64,000 nt of DNA from contig JAVTVY010020360.1 of NCBI GenBank assembly GCA_036873755.1, positions 1-64,000 on the forward strand. Reading direction: 5' to 3'. The translations under genes and the position numbers were made by a program. This DNA comes from Hanleya hanleyi. Lineage: Eukaryota > Mollusca > Polyplacophora > Lepidopleurida > Hanleyidae. Below, piece by piece: positions 47,564-59,104 of the stretch (its first letter is position 1; every line of letters begins with the position of its first letter). The notes beneath the pieces are model-generated. The model did not search any database. It saw nothing but the letters and a program-made list of their open reading frames with translations, and was not told the origin of the DNA.

Positions 47564-48706
47564 GTATGGCACGCCAAAGTGCTTTTTATTCGAGAATTTC
47601 CGATATCGGAATTAAAATTTCCGATATCGAGAATTCAAATTGCAATTCCCGATATCGGAAATTGAATTCTCGATATCGGAAATTCAATTTCCGATATCGG
47701 AAATTGAACGTCATGAATTTCCGATATCGGAAATTGGAACTCTAGGGTGCACTCCACACTTGCCACGGTTTCGTACAAAGTGGTGTCTCCCTAATTTTAT
47801 AATAGGGAAGGTCGCCCGATTTTGACAGCAAGGTAATTCTTCTTACCTTGCTACTAACTGATATCTATAGTATCACCCTGCTGGACGTAACCATTTCTCC
47901 AAACGAGGATATAATGATTGCTTGTTGATCGCACCCACTCGCCTCTACAGAGTTAATCGTATCCGGAATTGAATATCTGGCGGACCAAAATCCGCACTTT
48001 TTCGGGAAGCGAAAATGATGATCCCTTTATGGCCATAAAATTTTACAAAAAACGAGTAGGTCGATCCCCTGTTTTTTTCGCCATTTTAAATTGTCCTTTG
48101 GATGGGAAACACTTTAACATACATAAAAAGACAATCATTTCATACGTTTTCGCTGGGTTGCGGGTAGAATTTGACACATTTTCATATATTTTATGGAGTT
48201 TTTCAGAAATGTTGAAGAAGGGTTACAGAGGATTGCACGTCTTTCCTTTTCAATTTCAATAGCTCACAAGTCTCCTGAAATAAGAGCACGAGTGTGCCCA
48301 TTTAGAAAATATATACTTTTACAAGGTTTTCATTAAAGATTTTACATCTATTTATGGCCGAAGATCCGAACCCGTGCCTGTTTTTAGCCGCACATCATTT
48401 AGGTGTGGAATGCACCCCTAGGTTTTGTAAAGCTTCCAGCTTTCATTTCCGATATCGGAAATTCGGTGACAATTTCCGATATGGGAAATTCTATTTCCGA
48501 TATCGGAAATTGAATTCCCGATATAGGAAATTCTATTTCCGATATCGAAAATTGTCAGTGAATTTCCGATATCGGAAATTCTAATTCCCGATATCGGAAA
48601 TTCTATTTCTGATATCGGGAATTGCAATTTCCGATATCGGGAATTGAATTCCCGATATCGGAAATTCGGAATAAAAAGCACTTTGGCTTGCCATAGGCTT
48701 GCCATA
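47564..48706. mobile_element. 1.1-kb element with palindrome-array ends (GATATC core)
   Basis: The outer inverted words gtatggcacgccaaagtgc and gcactttggcttgccatac frame the element. Inside each end is an array of aatttccgatatcggaaatt palindromes (about 7 at 47590-47735, about 11 at 48445-48670). The next inner words agggtgcactccacac and gtgtggaatgcacccct are also mirrored. The middle (47770-48400) is non-palindromic, and its 97-codon frame (47969-48262) is unrecognised. Confidence 0.75.
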
Positions 48707-49249
48707 CTATAGGAATCCACCAACAGCTATCTTCGTCCTTGTCAAACTTTGCAGTTAAATATACCCCTATAGATGATATAGATATACCCAAAAGTTATGA
48801 CATTAACTATTAGGGACATCTTCATCCGATTATCATAGATAAAAAACGTAAAGTAAATGTAAAAAAAAAAAAAAAATATGAAGTCCTCTTGATGGATTCA
48901 TCAAGCATTTGTTTTGAGAGATCGGCCAAACATCAGCCGGAAAATACCTTCCGAAAAGATGACCTCCGCAGACAGTATATGGAAATCGTTCCTGACGGTC
49001 TTACCAATCTTTGTAGTTCGACCATTTCAGTTGTGTTCGAGGGGTGGTGAAACTACCAAAGAGAAGGAATCGTTCCCTCCCGTCCCCGAAACCCACCCCA
49101 CCCACACGTATCGCGGTGAAAACTAATCGTACTTTAGACGAGAGCTTATCAGACATGCTATGCAGAATAAGACCAGGCTGCAGAAACAGAAAGAGTATCC
49201 GTAAAATAAGCGTAAATGTTTGATGAAATTTTTATTCCATGGAATCAGT

Positions 49250-50521
49250 CATCATCCGCAAGATAACAAGAATATCGGCTACATGTGAAGGTATACAGTC
49301 AATATTAATGCTTTTTCAGGATCAGAGGCAAATAGGCATAGGCGGCAAACTGTATTCCATATCGAAGAGCATGTACTCTGAAACTACTGTAGCTGTTAAA
49401 TTTCCTGATGGTTTGTCTCCACCATTCTCTTCAACTCAAGGAGTTAAACAGGGTGATGTTCTTAGTCCTTTGCTATTTAACATATTTCTCAACGATTTGA
49501 TAAGTGAAATTCATAGTGATCCATTAGGAGCGATCTCCGCTGGCTCCACTGTAGTTAACATACTCTGTTATGCGGACGATATTGTCCTCTTGTCATCCAC
49601 ATCAGAAGTGTTACAATCTAAACTAAATATTTTACAGGATTTCTGTCAAAATTGGGGACTGCATATCAATATTGACAAAACTCATGATTTTTAATTCTAA
49701 TTACCGTACCAAGCAAAATTTATACTATATTAAAGGAGACCTTATTGAGATGGTAAAACAATACACGTATCTAGGGATTATACTTAAAAATAATGGCAAC
49801 TTCTAACTTGCAATCGAAAACCTGCATAGTAAGAGACTCAAAGCATATTTCACATATTTCAAACTCAAACAACTTTTGAATTGCTGTTTGAGAAAATGTT
49901 CGATGCAGTAATTAAGCCGATTATCCTCTATGGTTGTGAAGTTTGGGGAACCTTAAACACCTTTCGCGACACAGATGGCTTCGGATATTTACATTTAAAA
50001 TTTATTAAAGAGCTGCTGGGTGTTCACTTTAAACGTGTCAATAACGCATGTCGAGTGGAACTTGGCAGATTACCCCTAAAATTTGACATTCTGAAACGTC
50101 TCTTACAATTCTGGATACATATTTTGGATAATCCGGGTCTTTGGTGTTCGAAGTGTACACTAATACATTGAGAAGTAGTAGCTGGGCTGCCTGAAAACGT
50201 ATGCTTTTAGACTCGTGTGGACTTGGATACATGTATATTAACCAGTCCGATATTACGAAATGTCATATAGAATTCTTAGACTTAAGGATATTGCAATGCA
50301 GGATGTAATATCTGCTATCCAGTCGTCTGATAAACTTACAGTTCTGTCTTTAATGACCTATTCGTTTAACCGCGCATGTTGTCGTTTCCAAGGAATTAAG
50401 AAGTGTTCTCTGCCGCTACAGGATTAGTGCACATAAATTAGAAACAGAATTTGGCCGATACAAGAATATAACTAGAACTGAGCGCTTGTGTACACCTTGT
50501 TCATGTCAATCTATCGAGGAT
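49250..50521 (+). pseudogene. LINE (non-LTR retrotransposon) reverse transcriptase remnant, 5' part
   Basis: The frame from about 49295 encodes a reverse-transcriptase palm: QGVKQGDVLSPLLFNIFLND is followed by CYADDIVLLS, the catalytic YADD box, and then by a thumb-like segment to 49694, where a stop or shift occurs. Later pieces continue in shifted frames: KPIILYGCEVWG and KELLGVHFKRVN (49881-50171), and near 50480-50521 a Cys-rich C-terminal segment (LCTPCSCQSIED) typical of LINE ORF2 tails. The fragment is 5'-truncated, with several frameshifts. The coding sense is broken at 50521 by element 2 and resumes at 63861. Confidence 0.8.
50516..50521 (+). repeat. Left target-site duplication of element 2 (GAGGAT)
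   Basis: Codons Glu-Asp of the LINE frame; identical to 63855-63860. Confidence 0.9.
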
Positions 50522-50815
50522 AGTAGTAGGGAAAGAGTATTTCGAGTTAACTTGACTTCATTATTTGTTACCCCGGGTAAAATTTGAGGTGGAACTTTGT
50601 CACGTGACGATCATGTGATCGATGGGGGAAAACTACCTCCAACACAGAAGAGTTCCAATCTAGGGCGAGGTAACTCCGGGTCACTATACTTCCGGCAAAG
50701 GGCCCCTGGGCATGTATTCTTCCGCGGTGATGCGGTCTGGTGGTGATGCGGTCGCGGGAAAAAGTAGTCCCCAGAATTCAAATACGCTGCATGGTCCGAT
50801 TGGGTCGTATGAGGT
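50522..50815 (+). repeat. Element 2 left terminal inverted repeat, outer part
   Basis: Near-identical to the reverse complement of 63552-63854. It contains gtcacgtgacgatcatgtgatcg and a duplicated ggtgatgcggtc word. Confidence 0.85.
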
Positions 50816-51225
50816 CAAGCTCTACCAGGCATTCATTACGTTCTGCTTCGCGCCTCTCCATGTAGCGCTGTAAGAGTCTCACGGACATTACCGCAGTTGA
50901 CCCAAGGTCATCTGTTGCCACAGTAAACGAACATGACGACCGTCTAACTGGGCGAATTAATATCAGCCGCGATTCACCGATATATATTTCCGCAACATAT
51001 ATAGTTCTGAGGTAATGTGTTAAAAAGCTGCCTTCAAACTGTGACACTGTCGTTTCGTAACACGCTGAATATCCGTTAAGTATATTCCAAGATAAATATA
51101 CGTTTTGCGATCAGTAAAACAGTAAGACAGAACAGTTCTTGATTTCTGCAGGAATCCTGCAAAAGATGGCGAGACCCCTACAGGGGTAAATGCAGCGTAG
51201 CGCAAAGCACCCTGGGAGAGGATGG
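50816..51225. mobile_element. 410-bp hAT-like insertion in the left arm of element 2
   Basis: Flanked by the identical 8-mer TATGAGGT at 50808-50815 and 51226-51233. The right arm (around 63544-63556) shows the same sequence with a single TATGAGGT and no insert, i.e. the empty site. The ends share imperfect inverted similarity (CTCTACCAGG and, opposite strand, CTCTCCCAGG). No transposase. Confidence 0.8.
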
Positions 51226-52370
51226 TATGAGGTATCAATGTGAAGCATTCGTGAAGGGGCATCTGATGGGCTGTGTGTGGGGTTGAAATATCGTCATTCT
51301 GCGTATGCGTGGTTGACAAAGGATATGGAAATAGCCGTTTTAGGGTCTAGGTGGGCTACTAATGGTCCGATTGGGTCGAGTGAGATATCAATGTGAAGCA
51401 TATGTGAGGGGGCATCCGATGGGGTGGGTGTGGCGTTGACATATCGTCATTTTGCGCATGCGCGGTAGACAAAGGGCATGGAAATAGACGTTTTGGGGTC
51501 TAGGTGGGCCCTTAGTGGATCGATGAGGTCGAGTGAGGTATCAATGTGAAGCATATGTGAGGGGGCATCCGACTGGGTGGATGCGGGGTAGGAATATCGT
51601 CATTCTGCGCATGCGCAATAGACAAAGTGTATGGAAATACACGTTTGGGATCTAGGTGAGCCACTAATGAGCCGATGGAGTCGTATGAGGTATCAATGTG
51701 AAGCATATGTGAGGGGGCATCCGATTGGACTAGTGTCTCGGCCGTTGTCAACATTCTGCGCATGCGCAGACAGGGAATTGTGCGAAAAGGGTGTGGAAAT
51801 AGACGTTTTAGGGTCTAGGTTGGCCATTAGTGGTCCTATGGAGTCGTATGAGGTATCAATGTGAAGCAGTCGTGAGGGAGCATCCGCCTGGGCTAGTGTG
51901 TCGTTCGTTGTCAGGCCCACCTAGACCCCACAGGGAATTGTGGGAAAAGGGTATGGAAATAGGCGTTTTGGGATCTAGGCGAGCCACTAATGGGCCGATG
52001 AAGTCGAGTGAGGTATCAATGTGAAGTATATGTGAGGGGGCATCCACCTGGACTAGTGTGTCGGCCGTTGTCAACATTCTGCGCATACGCAGACAGGGAA
52101 TTGTGGGAAAACGGTATGAAAATAGACGTTTTGGGGTCTAGGTAGGCCACTAATGGTCATATGGAGTCGAGTGAGGTATCGTTGTGAAGGATACGTGAGG
52201 GGGCATCCGCCTGGACTAGTGTGTCGTTCGTTTTCAACATTCTGCGCATGCGCAGACAGGGAATTGTGGGAAAAGGATATGGAAATATACGTTTTGGGAT
52301 CTAGGTGAGCCACTAATGGGCCGATGGAGTCGAGTGAGGTATCGTTGTGAAGGATACGTGAGTCCCATAC
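51226..52370 (+). repeat. Element 2 subterminal array 1 (about 155-bp units), left arm
   Basis: Seven units with tatggaaatagacgttttgg, gtctaggtgggcc, gtatcaatgtgaagcatatg and, in most, ttctgcgcatgcgcag. The mirror array is 62400-63545. The short frames in it repeat with the unit. Confidence 0.9.
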
Positions 52371-53505
52371 TGGCTATATGGGGGGAGGGGTGGTCAAATT
52401 TTTTCGTGGGCTTTACTATGGCTTGTGGGGTCTCGTTTTTCTCGTCTCGTCATTTAGAACACGATGGGAAGGGTCCCAGAGCGAAGCGGTGAAATTTTTG
52501 GAAAAGTACCGGGTAGGTCTGTATATAGACTCATATAGTCCCATACTGGCTATATAGGGAGAGGGGTGGTCAATTTTTTCGTGGGCTTCACTATGGCTTG
52601 TGGGGTCTCGTTTTTCTCGTCTCGTCATTTAGAACACGATGAGAAGGGTCCCGGAGCGAAGCGGTGAAATTTTTGGGAAAAGTTCACCGAGGCCTGTATA
52701 TAGCCCCATATAGCTCCATACTGGCTATATGGGGGGAGGGGTGGTCAATTTTTTTCGTGGGCTTTACTATGGCTTGTGGGGTCTCGTTTTTCTCGTCTCG
52801 CCAAGAAAATCACAATGGGAAGGGTCCCGGAGTGGAGCGGTGAAATTTTTGGAAAAGTACCGGGTAGGTCTGTATGTAGACTCATATAGTCCCATACTGG
52901 CTATATAGGGGGAGGGGTGGTCAAAAAATTTCGTGGGCTTTACTATGGCTTGTGGGGTCTCGTTTTTCTCGTCTCGTCATTTAGAACACGATGGTAAGGG
53001 TCCCGGAGCGAAGCGGTGAAAGTTTTGGAAAAAGTTCACCGAGGCCTGTATATAGCCCAATATAGCTCCATACTGGCTATATGGGGGGAGGGGTGGTCAA
53101 TGTTTTTCTTGGGCTTTACTATGGCTTGTGGGGTCTCGTTTTTCTCGTTTCGCCAAGAAAATCACAATGGGAAGGGTCCCGGAGCGAAGCGGTGACATTT
53201 TTGGAAAAGTACCGGGTAGGTCTGTATATAGGCCCATATAGCTCCATACTGGCTATATGGGGGGAGGGGTGGTCAAAAAAAATTTGTGGGTTTTACTATG
53301 GGTTGTGGGGTCTTGTTTTTCACGTCTCGTCATTTAGAACACGATGGGAAGGGTCCCGGAGCGAAACGGTGAAATTTTTCGAAAAGTACCGGGTAGGCCT
53401 GGCTATGGGGGTATAGGTCCAACCTGGGAAATTCACACACGTTCATTGTGATATGGGTTGTTTGGACTTGTTTTTCACGTCTCGTCATTTAGAACATGAT
53501 GGGAA
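52371..53505 (+). repeat. Element 2 subterminal array 2 (about 180-bp units), left arm
   Basis: Six units with catactggctatatgggg, gtgggctttactatggcttg, catttagaacacgatgggaa and gtcccggagcgaagcg. Same unit as 34726-35215 and 40880-41780 in element 1. The right arm (61745-62390) has fewer units. Confidence 0.9.
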
Positions 53506-54540
53506 GGTAGGCCTATACTGCATGGCTATGGGGTATATGTCCTTACGGGGTGGACGTTTTGGGGTCTAGGTGAGCCCCTAATGATCCTATGGTGTCGTAT
53601 GAGGTCTTATGTTGAAGCACTCGTGGAGGAACATCCGACTAATGGTTCGTCCGTTTTCAATAGTCTGCGCATGCGCAGACTGGCCGTAGTATAGTAAGCA
53701 GGCATTTTGGGGGGTATGTGGGGGTGTGCTTGGGGTAGAGATGGACCGCTATGGGTCCGAATGGGTCGTGCAAGGTGTCAAAGTGAAGCTTGTGTGGGGT
53801 AGAGTCAGAATGGCGTGTTTCCAAGTGTAAGTCGCGTTAATCTGCGCATGCGCAGTTGGTTGTAGTAAGTAAAGTGGTCATTTTGGGGCAGTACAGGAAG
53901 GTATTTGGGGTAGAGATGGACCATCCTTGGTCCGAATGCGTCCTGGGAGGTGTCATTTTGTAGCTCTCTGGGTGTAGACCCCGATTTTGGAGCTGTCCAC
54001 AGCATCTGTGACGTCATCGGTGACGTCATCAGGACGAGTAGTAGCGAAAGTGGGCATTTTGGGGCAGCGAAGGAAGATATTTGGGGTAGAGATGGACCAT
54101 CTTTGGTCCGAATGTGTCTAGGGAAGTGCCATCTTGTAGCTCTCGGGGTGTAGACCCCGATTTGAGGGCTGTCCACAGCATCTGTGACGTCATTGGTGAC
54201 GTCATCAGTACGAGTAGTAGCGAAAGTGGGAATTTTGGAGCAGTGAGGGATGGTATTTGGTGTAGAGATGGACCATCCTTGGTCCGAATGCGTCGTGGGA
54301 GGTCTCATGTTGTAGCTCTCGGGGTGTACACCCCGATTTGAGGCATGTCCGCAGCATCTGTGACGTTATCGGTGACGTCATCAGTACGAGTAGTAGCGAA
54401 AGCGGGTATTTTGGGGCAGTGAAGGAAGGTATTTGGTGTAGAGATGGACCATCCTTGGTCCGAATGCGTCGTGTGAAGTGTCATCTTGTATCAACGCCCG
54501 CCAACACCAAGCTCAATGCTTCAACGCCCTGGTGAAATAG
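53506..54540 (+). repeat. Element 2 array 3 with CRE and NRF1-type palindromes, left arm
   Basis: Four to five units of about 185 bp with gtagagatggaccat, ccttggtccgaatgcg and ctctcggggtgtaga. Most units carry two TGACGTCA words, or one TGACGTCA plus one one-base variant (for example 54009-54016 and 54021-54028). The outer units also carry TGCGCATGCGCA. Mirror: 60930-61720. Confidence 0.85.
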
Positions 54541-55004
54541 CTCAGAAGCTCTGATTTTCTAGATATTCCATGGAATTGTCACTAATTCTTCGAAATGCAG
54601 TGACGTCCGTCGTTACGCCTTAACAGACCGGAGAGAGAACAACAACAACAACAAGGATGAGACATGAGAGAACAACAACAACAAGAAGTTTTTTCATATA
54701 GTTTATTCTCCCCAATGTTACATCATACCCACGCTGGGGGAGCCGCGTTGGGTATGTTTACAATTCAAGAAGACTGTTGTCCAATCAGAGGCCACCATTT
54801 GCATCTGTCATATTCGTTCCTGTCCGTTAGATGTATTCTTGCCCTATCAGAAGTCTCCATTTCAGAAAGTTCCATCTTCGGCCATGTTCGCTCTGAACCG
54901 GTTGTTCTAATCATCGTCGGGCAGGCCAGGATACCGTTGAGGCAACATATCCGCAGATAGTTGTTTGCGCATTCTGAGTATTTATCAGTGCATGGATGAA
55001 TACA

Positions 55005-55526
55005 TTCACCCGATGGGAAGATTCCGTAATTTGGTCACGAAGAACGTAACATTGGTCACCCTCTCTACGACCCATTTGAAGTTGGGGCGCTGTTCATAGG
55101 CCCATCCCAAAACATCCAATTGGTCCACTTGGTCCAGCACGGGCTGTAGCGACGCCCGGGTGATGACGGTAAACGGTTGGTAAAATACCCGGATGTTACT
55201 GCTCGGGTAAAAGTATCGAAAAAAATAGCCTTTGGTGGCAAGCTCTCACTTCGTCCACTGGAAAATCTCCTCTCTCTTCGTGCAAAGATCACACCCGGCC
55301 AAGGGTACACCTTCAAGGCAGGTCAGGCATCGCTGGCGATGGTAGCGGAGATCTCCGGGCTCTCCCCTGGTTGAGCTGTAACCACAATGAAGAAATCATC
55401 TATCATTTCCATAGTTATGGGCGGGTATCTTTTGGTAACTCTTTTTGTGAGTCGAGCGGGAACCGGCAGCTTTTCGTCAATCTTCAACGATTGCTCGTCT
55501 GCCTTGGAATTGGCTGGCTTTTCCAT
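55005..55526 (-). pseudogene. Chimeric truncated gene, left arm of element 2
   Basis: The minus-strand ATG at 55526 opens a lysine-rich N-terminus (MEKPANSKADEQSLK, RVTKRYPPITMEMIDDFF) that I do not recognise and that is unlike the finger region of element 1. The frame stops at 55323. Further on, in another frame, 55227-55005 encodes the last third of the polymerase N-terminal-like domain (YFYPSSNIRVF, WVVERVTNVTFFVTKLRN) ending PIG and a stop, exactly where the element 1 genes end. The join lies just before the YFYPSSN codons, i.e. an internal deletion/fusion. TATA box at 55582-55589. Confidence 0.55.
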
Positions 55527-55581
55527 TTGATCGGGTCTGGTACAGGTTGTGAGAAATGTACATCTAACATGCGTGTTTCCG

Positions 55582-55589
55582 TATTTATA
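55582..55589 (-). promoter_or_regulatory. TATA box of the left gene of element 2
   Basis: TATAAATA on the minus strand, about 56 bp upstream of the start codon. A CCAAT word (55618-55622) lies about 30 bp further upstream. Mirror of 59866-59873. Confidence 0.55.
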
Positions 55590-55835
55590 GTTAGAGGGGA
55601 GGTGACCGTCCTATCGACCAATCAGAAGCCATCATTTCAGAAAGTTCCTCCGTCTTCCATCCTGGTACTGTGGTTTCACATCCGGGTCCTTATCTTACAT
55701 CCGGGTTTTTCCATGTTTACTGTCACGTGACCGGATCCGGAGAGCTAGTTAGTGACGTGATCTTTCGCATGCGCACGTACCTGTGGTGCACAGGCCCAGG
55801 TCCAGAAGCTCTCATGTCCTGCATGTGAATAATCA

Positions 55836-56290
55836 GTCATATTGTGTGTATGCATGTGTGTTTAGGCATCTGTGTGTGTATGCGTGTGTGTGTGCTTGCG
55901 TGTGTGTGTGTGTGTGCGTGTGCGGGCGTGTGCATGTGTGTATGCTGGTGTGTGTATGCGTCTGTGTGTATGTGTTTGCGTGTGCGTGCATGTGCGTATG
56001 TGTGTGTATGCGTTTATGTGTGTATGCGTCTGTGTGTATGTGTGTGCGTGTGTGTTTATGCGTGTGTGGCTGTGTGTGCGTGTGTGTGTGTGTGCGTGCG
56101 TGTGTGTGTGCGTGCGTGTGTGAGTGAGCGTGTGTGTGTTTGTATGCAAGTGTGTGCTTGCGTCTGTGTGTGTGTATGTATGTACGCACCACCACTCACT
56201 ACCACCACCACCACCACACACCACCACACACGACTACCACCACCACCACACACCACCACACACAACACACCACCATCACCACTACCGGGC
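55836..56290 (+). repeat. TG-rich microsatellite plus CCA/CAC tract, left arm
   Basis: tgtgtgtatgcg-type repeat to about 56185, then accaccaccac to 56285. It yields long cysteine/valine frames and histidine/threonine frames that are not genes. Mirror: 59105-59620. Confidence 0.95.
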
Positions 56291-56298
56291 GTTGACGG

Positions 56299-56650
56299 GC
56301 ATACCATCAAACATTGGTCAAACAGATCTATACCTCCAAACACTGGTCAGATAGGACTGTAACACCAAACACTGGTCAGACAGGGCTATACTACCAAACA
56401 CTGGTCAAACAGGGATATACCAACAAACACTGGTCAAACAAGGCTATACCATCAAACAGTGGCCAAAGAGGGATATACCAACAAACACTGGTCAAAGAGG
56501 GCTATACAACCAAACACTGGTCAAACAGGGCTATACGGTCAAACACTGGTCAAACAGGGCTATCCTACCAAACAGTGGTCAAAAATGGCTATACCACCAA
56601 ACACTGGTCAAACAGGGCTATGCCACCAAACACTGGTCAACACTGGGAAG
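56299..56650 (+). repeat. 29-bp minisatellite, left arm
   Basis: Unit aaacactggtcaaacagggc plus tataccacc, 12 units. Three units recur at 58578-58662 in the same orientation and about six at 58937-59100 inverted. Confidence 0.95.
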
Positions 56651-58577
56651 TTGATGCTGGGTCGACATCGGGCCTTACAGAGTAGTCTTTTGTGTTACAT
56701 GCCGTCATTTTCATCTGACGACGATACAGCTGACCAATCCCCAGTGTACGAGTTGTCACAGCGAAACAGCTCACCAATTACCAATATACGAGTTGTCAGA
56801 GCATTTTCATCATAGCTCTCTAGATTTGTATCTAATACCGCTTATGCCGGTGCTAGGGGCCGTGTGGTCATATCATCCAAGTTGCCACATGAACAGGTAC
56901 AATAAAAGCGTACCTGAGATACAACACATATCACGAATCGTTAGATTCTTGGTATGTGCTTTAGAATAGGTTAACCAGAAGACTATACTGTGAAGTCATG
57001 TGACTCTGTCAGTATGTCGGCACCTCTTCCCACTTCCCTTATATGTGTTGTAATTTTTACCTGTATATGGCGAGATTCTGCTGGTGGACGTTTCGTCCCC
57101 GAGGCCCGCCCCCTGTACAGACCTTTTGGTCTTTGATATATGTTGGCATGTGTGGGAAGTTGATGCTGGGTCGACATCGGGCCTTACAGAGTAGTCTTTT
57201 GTGTTACATGCCGTCATTTTCATCTGACGACGATACAGCTCACCAATCCCCAGTGTACGAGTTGTCACAGCGAAACAGCTCACCAATTACCAATATACGA
57301 GTTGTCAGAGCATTTTCATCATAGCTCTCTAGATTTGTATCTAATACCGCCTATGCCGGTGCTAGGGGCCGTGTGGTCATATCATCCAAGTTGCCACATG
57401 AACAGGTACAATAAAAGCGTACCTGAGATACAACACATATCACGAATCGTTAGATTCTTGGTATGTGCTTTAGAATAGGTTAACCGAAGACTATACTGTG
57501 AAGTCATGTGACTCTGTCAGTATGTCGGCACCTCTTCCCACTTCCCTTATATGTGTTGTAATTTTTACCTGTATATGGCGAGATTCTGCTGGTGGACGTT
57601 TCGTCCCCGAGGCCCGCCCACTGTACAGACCATTTGGTCTTTGATATATGTTGGCATGTGTGGGAAGCTGATGCTGGGTCGACATCGGGCCTTACAGAGT
57701 AGTCTTTTGTGTTACATGCCGTCATTTTCATCTGACGACGATACAGCTCACCAATCCCCAGTGTACGAGTTGTCACAGCGAAACAGCTCACCAGTTACCA
57801 ATATACGAGTTGTCAGAGCATTTTCATCATAGCTCCCTAGATTTGTATCTAATACCGCCTATGCCGGTGCTAGGGGCCGTGTGGTCATATCATCCAAGTT
57901 GCCACATGAACAGGTACAATAAAAGCGTACCTGAGATACAACACATATCACGAATCGTTAGATTCTTGGTATGTGCTTTAGAATAGGTTAACCGGAAGAC
58001 TATACTGTGAAGTCATGTTACTCTGTCAGTATGTCGGCACCTCTTTCCACTTCCCTTATATGTGTTGTAATTTTTACCTGTATATGGCGAGATTCTGCTG
58101 GTGGACGTTTCGTCCCCGAGGCCCGCCCCCATGTACAGACTATTTGGTCTTTGATATATGTTGGCATGTGTGGGAAGTTGATGCTGGGTCGACATCGGGC
58201 CTTACAGAGTAGTTTTTTGTGTTACATGCCGTCATTTTCATCTGACGACGATACAGCTCACCAATCCACAGTGTACGAGTTGTCACAGCGAAACAGCTCA
58301 CCAATTACCAATATATGAGTTGTCAGAGCATTTTCATCATAGCGCTCTAGATTTGTATCTAATACCGCTTATGCCGGTGCTAGGGGCCGTGTGGTCATAT
58401 CATCCAAGTTGCCACATGAACAGGTACAATAAAAGCGTACCTGAGATACAACACATATCACGAATCGTTAGATTCTTGGTATGTGCTTTAGAATAGGTTA
58501 ACCGGAAGACTATACTGTGAAGTCATGTGACTCTGTCAGTATGTCGGCACCTCTTCCCACTTTCCTTATATGCGTTG
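56651..58577 (+). repeat. 509-bp satellite, nearly four units, core of element 2
   Basis: Units start ttgatgctgggtcgacat (third: ctgatgctgg) at 56651, 57160, 57668 and 58178, with about 98% identity by eye. The last is cut at about 58577. Each contains caataaaagcgtacctgag and attctgctggtggacg, shared with 19850-20060 outside the element. The repeated 93-codon frame (GKLMLGRHRALQSS...) is periodic with the unit and unrecognised. Confidence 0.9.
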
Positions 58578-58756
58578 TAATACCACCAAACACTGGTCAA
58601 ACAGGGCTATACCACCAAACACTGGTTAAACAGGGCTACACCAGCAAACACTGGTCAAACAGGAAGAGTGAGGAGAAATATTAGACCTGCCTGCCTATTA
58701 GACATGAACTGTATTGTAGATGTATTGATAATAAGAAGTTTGAGTATCTCTGATGA

Positions 58757-58936
58757 ACCATATTGAACGGAAGTGACCTTTGACCCATACGCACCATTAT
58801 TATCCGGTATTCTGCAAGAGCATTTGGACACCTGTTGACCTCAATAATTTGCATATGGCCCCTATGAGGTCACTTCCGCTTCAGTTCACGTGCCCGGAAC
58901 TGACCTTTGACCCTGCGCGCGCTATTGTTAGCGCGC
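58757..58936 (-). promoter_or_regulatory. DR1/octamer module in the core of element 2
   Basis: TGACCTTTGACCC occurs at both ends of the segment (58769-58781 and 58900-58912), with aatttgcatatgg (an octamer-like ATGCAAAT on the other strand), and ends in gcgcgcgctattgttagcgcgc. It matches the central module of element 1 (37640-37780) in inverted orientation. Confidence 0.5.
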
Positions 58937-59100
58937 CCAGTGTTTGATGGTATAGCCCTGTTTGACCACTGTTTGTTGGTATATCCCTGTTTGACCAGTG
59001 TTTGGTAGTATAGCCCTGTCTGACCAGTGTTTGATGTTACAGCCCTGTCTGACCAGTGTTTGGAGGTATAGCTCTGTTTGACCAATGTTTGATGGTATGC
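58937..59100 (-). repeat. 29-bp minisatellite, right arm
   Basis: About six inverted units of the 56299-56650 array (ccctgtttgaccagtgtttg). Confidence 0.9.
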
Positions 59101-59104
59101 CCGT

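Noticed and set aside
47969..48262. 97-codon frame inside the palindrome-array element
   Set aside because: Could be a remnant of an element protein, but no motif is recognisable and length is compatible with chance.
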